Of a DNA stretch of 64,000 bases, positions 28,514 through 35,857 are shown one piece after another (position 1 is the stretch's first letter; every line of letters begins with the position of its first letter). Origin of the DNA: Halobacteria archaeon AArc-dxtr1 (GTDB lineage Archaea > Halobacteriota > Halobacteria > Halobacteriales > Natrialbaceae). The stretch is taken from the NCBI GenBank assembly GCA_025517425.1, contig JAOPJY010000001.1, positions 186,001 through 250,000 of the forward strand. Direction: 5' to 3'. The notes beneath the pieces were generated by a model. That model did not search any database, was not told the DNA's origin, and saw only the letters and a list, made by a program, of their open reading frames with translations. Position numbers and translations under genes: made by a program.

Positions 28514-29272
28514 TTACTCCTCGTCAGCGTCACTCGTTGCCTCGGCCTCTCCCGCTGCGGACTCGGCATCAGCAGCCGTCTCGTCGCTGGGCTCCGCATC
28601 GGCGAGTTCGCCGTTCGAAACGGTCACCTGGGCGTTCTGGACGACCTTCTCGCCCATCCGGTACCCCGGCGTGAACACGCTGGCGATCGTCCCCTCCGGC
28701 TCGTCGCTGTCGACGCGGGCCATCACCTCGTGGCGCTGGGGGTCGACCTCCGAGCCGGGTTCGGGGCTGATCTCCGCGACGTCCTCGTCGGCCAGCACGC
28801 GGTCGAACTCTCGAAGCGTCATCTCGACGCCCTCGCGCAAGTCCTCGACGCTCCCGTGTTCCTCTTCTAACGCCCGAGTGAGATTGTCGCGAACGCCGAG
28901 CAGCCGGGAGACAAGGTCCTCCGTCGCTCGATCCTTGATCTGCTGCTGGCGCTTTTTTGCGCGCTTCTTGTAGTTCTGGAAGTCGGCCTGCTTGCGTGCG
29001 AGCTTCCCCTCTAGCTCCTCGATACGCTCTTGATACTCGGCGATCTGGTCGTCGCGCTCCTCGATCGCCGCGTTGAGTTCCGCAACTGACTCGTCGCCCG
29101 CGACGGCGTCGCCCTCGTCGCCAACTTCTTCGCCGTCCTGCTCGACGTTCTCCGCCGCCGGAGCCGCCTCCTCCGGGGCGTCAGAGTCGGTTATGCGGTC
29201 GGACTCGTTCTCGGGTGCTTCCACGGACGAACCATCCGCCGCGTCCGGGTTCGTGGCCTCGTCTTCGCTCAT
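28514..29272 (-). CDS. grpE: GrpE nucleotide exchange factor
   Basis: 252 residues from the ATG at 29272. A disordered acidic N-terminus (about 1-75), a long coiled coil (ERDDQIAEYQERIEELEGKL; ARKQADFQNYKKRAKKRQQQ) and the C-terminal beta domain (VDPQRHEVMARVDSDEPEGT; VFTPGYRMGEKVVQNAQVTV). Releases ADP from DnaK. Unlike the usual close grpE-dnaK spacing, it lies about 5.9 kb from dnaK. Confidence 0.95.
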   Translation of the reverse strand: MSEDEATNPDAADGSSVEAPENESDRITDSDAPEEAAPAAENVEQDGEEVGDEGDAVAGDESVAELNAAIEERDDQIAEYQERIEELEGKLARKQADFQNYKKRAKKRQQQIKDRATEDLVSRLLGVRDNLTRALEEEHGSVEDLREGVEMTLREFDRVLADEDVAEISPEPGSEVDPQRHEVMARVDSDEPEGTIASVFTPGYRMGEKVVQNAQVTVSNGELADAEPSDETAADAESAAGEAEATSDADEE

Positions 29273-29295
29273 GTTCCAGCCAAGGCACAGGGCTG

Positions 29296-29301
29296 ATAAA
29301 A
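29296..29301 (-). promoter_or_regulatory. TATA box of grpE
   Basis: TTTTAT on the coding strand, 24-29 nt upstream of the grpE ATG, in the position expected for a leaderless archaeal transcript. Confidence 0.55.
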
Positions 29302-29359
29302 GGGTTGAGATACGCGCCCTCCGGACAGTATATGTGGCTCCCGGCGCGACCTGGGAACG

Positions 29360-30817
29360 ATGACGTCTCAGTCCGGTTCCGTCGCGCTCGCCTACGAGGA
29401 CGGGACCGTCCGGATCACGGCCGGGGACGGCACCGATGCAGAGACTACGACGGAGCCGCCGTTCGACGCGACTACGTTCGGAGTCGCCGATCTCACCTAC
29501 GATCCGCGCACCGACACCCACCGCGTCCCCGCGTTCCGGTACGCCGAGGTACGGGCCGCTCTCCAGCGTGCAGGGGCTGGAGTCGACGACCGCACGCTCG
29601 ATCTCGAATCCTTGCCCACCCTCGAGTCAGCCTACGAGCTGCGCGACTACCAACAAACGGCGATAGACGCCTGGCTCGAGACCGATCGGTGGGTCCCCTT
29701 TGCGGATTCCCCCTCCCCGGTTCCCGCAGCTCCCGCCGGCGTCCTCGAACTGCCGACGGGCAGCGGAAAGACGGTGATCGCACTGAAGGCGATCGAACGT
29801 CTCTCGGTGCCGACGCTCGTCGTGGTCCCGACGATCGACCTTCTGGAACAGTGGCAACGCGAACTTGAGCGCGAGTTCGATGTGCCGATCGGCCGCTTCG
29901 GCGGCGGCGAGCAGCGCTTCGAGCCGATCACGGTCTCGACGTACGACTCGGCGTACCTCAAGGCCGACGCGGTCGGCGACCGGTTCGGCCTCGTCGTCTT
30001 CGACGAGGCGCATCACGTAGGTGGCGAAGGCTATCGCGAGATCGCCCGTCTACTGGCCGCACCGGCCCGACTCGGACTGACGGCGACGTTCGAGCGCCCC
30101 GACGGCGCCCACGAGACAATCACGAAACTGGTCGGGCCGCTCGTCCACCGCGTCGACGCCGACGAACTGGCGGGCGAGCATCTCGCCCCCTACGACGTCA
30201 AGCGCCTCGAGGTGTCGTTGACGCCCGACGAACGCGAGGTCTACGACCGAAACCAGGAGGTGTTCGCAGACTACCTGGCGACGTCGAACATCAGCATGCG
30301 AAGCGGTTCGGACTATCAGGAACTCGTCAAGCGCTCCGGGAGCGACCCGCGGGCCCGCGAGGCGCTCCTGGCGCGCCAGCGCGCCCGGTCGATCGTCCAC
30401 GGGAGCGAAGCCAAGGTCGACGCGCTCGGCGAGATCCTCGCGGACCACCCCGACGACCGGACGATCGTCTTCACCGCCCACAACGACCTCGCCTACGACG
30501 TCAGCGAGCGCTTTCTGATCCCAACGATCACCCACCAGACGGGCGCCGCCGAGCGCCGGGAGATCCTACAGCGGTTTCGTGAGGGGACCTATAGCCGCGT
30601 TGCGACCTCGAACGTGTTGGACGAGGGCGTCGACGTCCCCGACGCTTCGATCGCGGTCGTCCTCTCGGGCAGCGGTAGCGAGCGCGAGTTCACCCAGCGC
30701 CTCGGACGGATTCTCCGCCCGAAGGCCGACGGAGGCCGGGCGCTGCTCTACGAGGTCGTCAGCCGGGAGACGAGCGAGGAACGAACTGCAGACCGGCGCC
30801 GGAACGGGTCGGCGTAG
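29360..30817 (+). CDS. XPB-type DEAD/DEAH helicase
   Basis: 485 residues. N-terminal damage-recognition-like segment, then helicase domain 1 with Walker A LPTGSGKT (131-138) and Walker B DEAH (215-218), STYDSAYL motif III-like, and domain 2 with NVLDEGVDVPDASIAVVLSG and the arginine-rich motif VI QRLGRILRPK. This is the archaeal XPB family, a 3'-5' DNA helicase that acts with the nuclease Bax1 in DNA repair. Bax1 (38177-39703) is usually adjacent but here lies about 7.4 kb away on the same strand. Confidence 0.93.
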   Translation: MTSQSGSVALAYEDGTVRITAGDGTDAETTTEPPFDATTFGVADLTYDPRTDTHRVPAFRYAEVRAALQRAGAGVDDRTLDLESLPTLESAYELRDYQQTAIDAWLETDRWVPFADSPSPVPAAPAGVLELPTGSGKTVIALKAIERLSVPTLVVVPTIDLLEQWQRELEREFDVPIGRFGGGEQRFEPITVSTYDSAYLKADAVGDRFGLVVFDEAHHVGGEGYREIARLLAAPARLGLTATFERPDGAHETITKLVGPLVHRVDADELAGEHLAPYDVKRLEVSLTPDEREVYDRNQEVFADYLATSNISMRSGSDYQELVKRSGSDPRAREALLARQRARSIVHGSEAKVDALGEILADHPDDRTIVFTAHNDLAYDVSERFLIPTITHQTGAAERREILQRFREGTYSRVATSNVLDEGVDVPDASIAVVLSGSGSEREFTQRLGRILRPKADGGRALLYEVVSRETSEERTADRRRNGSA

Positions 30818-30823
30818 CGCGGA

Positions 30824-30871
30824 GCGAGCGGAGTCGCGGTCACGCGGCGCGAGTGGATTCGCGGTCACGCG
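30824..30871. repeat. Short tandem duplication behind the helicase gene
   Basis: GCGAG-CGGAGT-CGCGGTCACGCG (30824-30846) and a near copy at 30849-30871 differ at two positions. Right behind the XPB stop codon. Confidence 0.6.
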
Positions 30872-30989
30872 GCGGGCCGATTGGCCGCGTCGTCTCGCAG
30901 CGGGCTCGATTCGGTCAAATCGCCCGATGGGACCCACGCCGTCATAGCCAGCCCGGTGGTACAACCGTTCGCGGCGAGTCGGGTTCGGT

Positions 30990-31916
30990 ATGGATCTCGG
31001 GCTCGACGTCGGCGTTCTCCTCAGGCTGCTGGTGCTGCTCGTCGTGCTTCTCCTCGGGACGGGACTTCGCGTGTCAGGAATCCTCGATGCGCGGCGCACC
31101 GACCGGCTGAACGCCGTCGCCTACTACGTCGCGCTGCCGGCGCTGATCTTCGTCTCCACCTACGACCAGGCGATCGGCGAGCTGCTGTCGGTGGCGCTGG
31201 TTGCGGGGCTGCTGATCGTGCTGTTCGCCACAGCCGCACTCGCGTGGGTCCTCAACCGCGACCGAGAGGGGGCCGATCGCCGGAGCGTCGCGATCGTCCA
31301 GTCGTACCACTCGAACCTCGGCTACCTCGGGCTGCCGCTTGTCGCCGCGACGTTCGGCGCCGAGGTGACCGCGATCGCGAGCGTCATCCTGGGCGTCGTG
31401 ACGCTTGTCCAGGTCCCGATGACGATCCTCGTCCTCTCGACGGCCAACGGCGCCAACGCAGAGCTCGCCGAGGAGCTTCGCGGGCTGGCGGCGAACCCAA
31501 TCTTGCTCTCGCTGGTCGCCGGCCTCGGGATTGGCTCGATCGGCCTCGCCGTTCCGGGCACCGTCGCGGTCGGGCTCGATGCCGTCGGTTCGCTGGCGCT
31601 GCCGCTGGCCCTGCTCTGTGTCGGCGCCTCCCTCGACGTCGACCTGCCGGGAATCGACTACGCTGCAACCGGCTCCGTCGTCGCACTGAAGATCGTCGCC
31701 ATGCCCGCACTCGCGTGGATCGTCTTCTCTGCACTCTCGGTCGACGCCGCGACGTTCACCGCGAGCGTCGTCATGTTCGCGACGCCCACCGCCGTCTCGA
31801 CGTACGTCTTCGCGGCCGAACTCGAGGGCGACGAGGCGTTCGCGTCGCTCAACGTCTTCACCACGACGCTCGTCTCGGTCGCGACGCTGCTCGTTCTGAT
31901 CACGCTGCTCACGTGA
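30990..31916 (+). CDS. AEC family (auxin efflux carrier) transporter
   Basis: 308 residues, ten hydrophobic segments in two five-helix halves. Typical opening LLVLLVVLLLGTGLRVSGIL and LNAVAYYVALPALIFVSTYD with the conserved Pro in the first half, and PTAVSTYVFAAELEGDEAFA in the second. Family members export organic acids or auxin-like anions by proton coupling. Upstream of a convergent operon carrying a sugar-lactone oxidase; an acid exporter would fit, but this is inference. Confidence 0.9.
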   Translation: MDLGLDVGVLLRLLVLLVVLLLGTGLRVSGILDARRTDRLNAVAYYVALPALIFVSTYDQAIGELLSVALVAGLLIVLFATAALAWVLNRDREGADRRSVAIVQSYHSNLGYLGLPLVAATFGAEVTAIASVILGVVTLVQVPMTILVLSTANGANAELAEELRGLAANPILLSLVAGLGIGSIGLAVPGTVAVGLDAVGSLALPLALLCVGASLDVDLPGIDYAATGSVVALKIVAMPALAWIVFSALSVDAATFTASVVMFATPTAVSTYVFAAELEGDEAFASLNVFTTTLVSVATLLVLITLLT

Positions 31917-31942
31917 GCTGGGCGTCACCGATTTCTGGACCG

Positions 31943-32338
31943 TTACTCCCCGTACGCGATCGTCGAGAGCGTCGCGTTCTCCGTCTGGCGCGTGTCCTGT
32001 CGGCCCCACTGGACGACGATCGGCACGTTCGACTCGACGACGGCGCCGCAGTCTCGGCCCAGCGGCGGCGCGTACGGATCGATCAGGTCGTTGACCCGGA
32101 CGCGACGGACTCGCTCCGAGGCGACGGTGAGGGGATACGGTCCCGCCTCACGGCCGTCTGCGTAGTGGAGGGTTACCTCGACGGTGGCCATCTCCGGGCC
32201 GGCATTGAGGAGGCAGAGTGCCTCGTGGCTGATCATCTCCGGTTCAGGTCCGGTGCTGTCGACGGGGACGTGTCCGCCCGGAATCTCCCAGCGGGTCTGG
32301 CCGATCGGCTCGTCGGCGTCCGCGCCGGAGTCGGTCAC
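31943..32338 (-). CDS. ASRT-family (sensory rhodopsin transducer-like) protein 2
   Basis: 131 residues, GTG start overlapping the stop of the upstream lactone oxidase by 4 bp. The family signature WEIPGGHVP, GPEPEMISHEALCLLN and QDTRQTENATLSTIAYGE is complete. The ASRT superfamily has been proposed to be small-molecule, probably sugar, binding domains. No rhodopsin gene is present, so a photosensory role is unlikely. Third gene of the operon and paralogue of the first. Confidence 0.9.
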   Translation of the reverse strand: MTDSGADADEPIGQTRWEIPGGHVPVDSTGPEPEMISHEALCLLNAGPEMATVEVTLHYADGREAGPYPLTVASERVRRVRVNDLIDPYAPPLGRDCGAVVESNVPIVVQWGRQDTRQTENATLSTIAYGE

Positions 32339-33618
32339 ACCCCCTCACCCCTGGCCCGTTCGTCCACTGTTGACTCGTCGGCGTCCCCCTCGAACAGCTC
32401 CTCGAGATACTCGGTCATGAACACCCCGTCGGGATCGAGTTCGCGGCGGATCTCCTGAAACCGGTCCCACTCGGGGTACAGCTCCCGGAGTTCGGCCGCG
32501 CGGAGGGTGTGATTTTTGCCCCAGTGCGGGCGGCCGTCGTACTCCCGGAAGAGCGGCTCGAGATCCTCGAAGTAGGGCCAGTGTTCGAGTTCGGCGTTCT
32601 GGATGCACGAGATGGTCATCACGTCGCGGTCGTACTCCGTCGACAGCATGGCGCCGTCCGCGGCGACGGTGCGCACGAGCATGCGCCAGCCGACGTCGCC
32701 GCGCCACTCCTGGCGGACGCGATCTTTCACCTCCGCGAAGCAGTCGAGGCCGTCCTCGCGGGGGACGGCGTACTCCATCTCGTCGAACTCGCGGCCGATG
32801 TCGTCGTGTTCGGGGATCGTCTCCTGCCACCAGCCGGTCTGGTCTTCGACCATCGTGGCGTACGAGATGTCCTCGTGGTCGGTGCCGCCGCCGGGACCGT
32901 TCAGCAGGCGAAGTTTCACCTCGTTCGAGCGGGGGTACCAGTAGAAGTCGAAGTTGCGGTTCTCCGCGATCAGGTCCGGGATGTGCGCTTTGCACTCTCG
33001 CCAGGTCGTACAGTACTCCCGGCGCTGGATCTTGTAGGTCGGAACCAGATCGAGCGTGATCTCGGTGAAGATCCCGAGCGCGCCCAGCGAGACCTGTGCG
33101 GCCCGCAGGAGGTCGGGATCCTCCTCGGCGCTAAACTCGCGGATCTCCCCAGTGCCAGTGACCATCCGCCCGCCGATCAGGGAGCCGGCGAGATTCTCGA
33201 ACTTGGCACCAGTGCCGTGCGTTCCCGTGCCGAACGCGCCCGCGACGGTCTGCATCGAGACGTCGCCCAGGTTCGGGAAGGCGAGGTTTCGGTCGTGTAA
33301 CTCGGTGCCGGCTTCCTCCAGCGTGGTTCCGGCCAGAAGCGTCGCCGTCCCCGCCTCGGGATCGTGGTCGACGACGCCGGTCATGTTCGTCAGCGAGACG
33401 ATCACGTCCTCGGTCTCGACGACCGGCGTCCAGGAGTGGCCCGCGCCCGCGACGCGGACGGTCTCACCGGCGTCAGCGCACTGACGGACGATTTCCTGGA
33501 GTTCGGCTTCGGTCTCCGGTTCGAGGAGCCGATCGGGCTCGGCGGAGACGCTGCCGGACCAGTTCGTCCACTCCGCTGTGTCGGGCTTTTCAGTGCCCGG
33601 TTCGTGTTCCTGGGCCAC
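32335..33618 (-). CDS. D-arabinono-1,4-lactone oxidase family FAD enzyme
   Basis: 427 residues from a GTG at 33618, 2 bp behind the stop of the first ASRT gene. FAD-binding PCMH domain: VRVAGAGHSWTPVV (R-x-x-G-x-G-H-S) and GAFGTGTHGTG; the C-terminal half is the ALO domain, ending LYPEWDRFQEIRRELDPDGVF with the PHWGKNH motif (KxH). Oxidises sugar-1,4-lactones or related polyols at C-2 with O2 or another acceptor. Sits between two ASRT genes. Confidence 0.93.
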   Translation of the reverse strand: MAQEHEPGTEKPDTAEWTNWSGSVSAEPDRLLEPETEAELQEIVRQCADAGETVRVAGAGHSWTPVVETEDVIVSLTNMTGVVDHDPEAGTATLLAGTTLEEAGTELHDRNLAFPNLGDVSMQTVAGAFGTGTHGTGAKFENLAGSLIGGRMVTGTGEIREFSAEEDPDLLRAAQVSLGALGIFTEITLDLVPTYKIQRREYCTTWRECKAHIPDLIAENRNFDFYWYPRSNEVKLRLLNGPGGGTDHEDISYATMVEDQTGWWQETIPEHDDIGREFDEMEYAVPREDGLDCFAEVKDRVRQEWRGDVGWRMLVRTVAADGAMLSTEYDRDVMTISCIQNAELEHWPYFEDLEPLFREYDGRPHWGKNHTLRAAELRELYPEWDRFQEIRRELDPDGVFMTEYLEELFEGDADESTVDERARGEGV

Positions 33619-33620
33619 GA

Positions 33621-33992
33621 CTATTCACCTGCGTACGCCATCGTCGAGAGGAGCGCGTTCTCGGCCTGGCGCGAGTCCAGTCGCGTGTGCTGGCAGACGA
33701 CTGGCGTGTCCGACTCGAGGACGCTCGCGAAGGGTTCGCCTCTCGGGATCTCCTCGGGGTCTTCGAACTCGTTGAACCGGAAGTGTCTGGTCCGCTGTGC
33801 CGGCACCGTCTTCTCGTAGGGGCCGACTGGATCGCGGTCCGTAAAGTACACCGTGATCTCGACGGTCGCCGCCTCGTCTGTCGTATTGAGGATGCAGACG
33901 CTCTCGTGGCTGACCATCTCCGGCTCGGGTCCGTTGCTCTCTGCGGGGATGTAGCCCTCTGGAATCGCCCACGTACGTTTGCCGGTCATCAT
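33621..33992 (-). CDS. ASRT-family (sensory rhodopsin transducer-like) protein 1
   Basis: 123 residues from ATG 33992 (a second ATG follows immediately and an in-frame GTG lies at 34022). Same signature as its paralogue: WAIPEGYIP, GPEPEMVSHESVCILN and LDSRQAENALLSTMAYAGE. First gene of the operon ASRT-1 / lactone oxidase / ASRT-2. An inverted repeat covers the start region. Role as sugar-related binding protein is inferred from the superfamily. Confidence 0.9.
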   Translation of the reverse strand: MMTGKRTWAIPEGYIPAESNGPEPEMVSHESVCILNTTDEAATVEITVYFTDRDPVGPYEKTVPAQRTRHFRFNEFEDPEEIPRGEPFASVLESDTPVVCQHTRLDSRQAENALLSTMAYAGE

Positions 33993-34011
33993 CTCTGTTA
34001 ACGACAGAGAT
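33991..34011 (-). promoter_or_regulatory. Inverted repeat at the ASRT operon start
   Basis: ATCTCTGT-TAACG-ACAGAGAT: two perfect 8-bp arms with 5 bases between, overlapping the first start codon. A weak T-rich box lies about 24-27 nt upstream of the ATG. The repeat would cover the transcript start, the place for a repressor operator. Confidence 0.55.
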
Positions 34012-34143
34012 GCGGAAAACACGGCGGCCTGTACCCGCAGGCGGGTCGGGGCGTCCTCGGGAGGACACGATACCGTTTTGGAGACGATCGTCCTTCAGAC
34101 GGAGCGGTGAACGCAGCTGCCCCAGCTCGAACCGTTCAACCGG

Positions 34144-34596
34144 CTAGTTCCCATCGGAGTGCTCTCCATCTGGTCGGACAACGGTGACAGGGACAGCCGA
34201 CCGCCGGACGACCGTCTCTGCAACGCTGCCGAACAAGAACCGTGCCACCCCCTGTCTCCCGTGACTCCCGACCACGATCTGACTCACGGGATTCGCATCA
34301 GCGTACCCGATGATGGTTTCGGCGGGACTGCCAGCCTCGATCTCGGTATCAACCGACAGATTCTCTGGAAGCGTCTCGAGAGCTGATTCGAGCACATGTT
34401 CGGCCTTTTCACGCTCGTTCTTGAATTCACCTTCCCCCGTGTAGCCAGGCGACGCTCGGCGGCGACTGTAGTCGACCATCGGATCCATCACGTACAGGAG
34501 TGTCAGCGTCGCCTCCGGAAACTGCTCAGAGGCGTACACAATTGCCTGTCGGGAGGCTGGTGATCCATCAACCGGAACGAGAACGTGGTTGCTCAT
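34144..34596 (-). CDS. UspA-family universal stress protein
   Basis: 150 residues. Starts with VLVPVDGSPASRQAIVYASE and carries the ATP-binding G-2x-G-9x-G-S pattern in GSHGRQGVARFLFGSVAETV. A single Usp domain, cytoplasmic; such proteins modulate survival under stress. Monocistronic, between the ASRT operon and the LLM gene. Confidence 0.94.
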   Translation of the reverse strand: MSNHVLVPVDGSPASRQAIVYASEQFPEATLTLLYVMDPMVDYSRRRASPGYTGEGEFKNEREKAEHVLESALETLPENLSVDTEIEAGSPAETIIGYADANPVSQIVVGSHGRQGVARFLFGSVAETVVRRSAVPVTVVRPDGEHSDGN

Positions 34597-34763
34597 GTGT
34601 TACTGTTTGTTCTCGAACGTAAAAATCAAAGCTCACAGCATATCCAGTGGATTGGTACCACTCGACAGCGGTTCAGTCGGTAGAACAGACACACGAGTGA
34701 CTGGAACGGGCCTCCCTCTTCCAAAGAGAATCTCCCCTATTCTGACCCCTCGAAACAGGGGCA

Positions 34764-35723
34764 CTACTGGAACTGCGGCAGCACTTCCTTGCCGAACGTC
34801 TCGATGAACGCCTCTTGATTCGTGTTGACGTTGTGGACGAAGACCCGATCCACGTCGAGCTCGACGTCGTTCTCGAGCCATTCGACGTGATCGTCAATAT
34901 CGCCGGAGACGCGGACGTTCGCCTCGATCTGTTCCTCGTCGACTGTCTCCGATAGCTCGTCGTACTGTTCGGGCGTCCGGAGCTCCTGGGTTACGGTTCC
35001 CGGCACGCAGTTCGTGTGCCACTGGTCGTAGGCACCGTCGAGGGCGGCGTCGTCGCTCTCGTCGTAGGAGTGCTGGGCCTTCAGATAGACTGGCTTATCG
35101 GGCGCCTTCTCCCGGAAGGCGTCGACGCGGGCGGCGTCGTCTTCGTGATCTGGCGTCGCGATCGTGATCATACCGTCGGCCCAGTCGGCGAGCCACGACG
35201 CCGTCTCTTCGGAGAGGGCGGCCCCGATCAGCGGCGGCGGCGTCTCGGGCCGCGAGTAGAGTTGCGCCTGCTCGACGTCGACCCGGCCGTGATGGGTCAC
35301 CTGCTCGCCGTCCCAGAGCCGCCGCATGACGTCGGCACACTCCTCGAGCCGGGCGTTTCGTTCGCGCTTGACGGGCCAGTCGGTACCCGTGATCCCCTCG
35401 TTTAAGAGCTGGCCGCTGCCGACGGCCAGCCAGAACCGTTCGGGGTACATCTCGCGCAGCGTCGCGGCCCCCTGGGCGATGATCGCCGGATGGTACCGGT
35501 AGCCCGGCGCGTTGACCGTCCCGAATCTGAGGTCGGTCGCCTCGAGCGCCGAGCCGAGCCACGACCAGACGAGCCCCGACTCGCCCTGACGCTCGCTCCA
35601 GGGGTGGAAGTGATCCGAGGCGAGCGCGTGATCGAAGCCTGCCTCGTCCGCGAGCTGGACGTACTCGAGGGCCGCACTCGGAGCGAACTGTTCGTGAGAG
35701 ACGTGGTAGCCGAGTTCAGTCAT
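34764..35723 (-). CDS. LLM-class flavin oxidoreductase
   Basis: 319 residues, a luciferase-like TIM barrel. Typical features: GYHVSHEQFAPSAALEYVQL, HALASDHFHPWSE, FGTVNAPGYRYHPAIIAQ, then PPPLIGAALSEETASWLADW. Similar in pattern to TIGR03557 (F420) or TIGR03885 (flavin) members; which cofactor is used cannot be decided. Adjacent to a GH15 gene, as several such genes are. Confidence 0.85.
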   Translation of the reverse strand: MTELGYHVSHEQFAPSAALEYVQLADEAGFDHALASDHFHPWSERQGESGLVWSWLGSALEATDLRFGTVNAPGYRYHPAIIAQGAATLREMYPERFWLAVGSGQLLNEGITGTDWPVKRERNARLEECADVMRRLWDGEQVTHHGRVDVEQAQLYSRPETPPPLIGAALSEETASWLADWADGMITIATPDHEDDAARVDAFREKAPDKPVYLKAQHSYDESDDAALDGAYDQWHTNCVPGTVTQELRTPEQYDELSETVDEEQIEANVRVSGDIDDHVEWLENDVELDVDRVFVHNVNTNQEAFIETFGKEVLPQFQ

Positions 35724-35857
35724 CGAGACCCTCCGTCGGAGTCGACCGTTGTCCGCTGCGAGCGGTTCGCGATCCGTTTGCGTGGCTCATCACGGTCGGA
35801 TCTGCGACGGATCAGCACTTAGTTTTCCGCCGTGGTTGTGCCAGACGCCGAGTCGAA

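Noticed and set aside
30824-30871. Two repeats behind XPB as an array
   Set aside because: Only two copies with two differences, so a simple duplication.
31943-34022. Light-sensing system
   Set aside because: ASRT genes are present but no rhodopsin (retinal-binding seven-helix protein) is in the window.
34720-34763. CCCCT-CGAAA-CAGGGG-type hairpin before LLM stop region
   Set aside because: Short imperfect stem without a T run; not enough for a terminator call.
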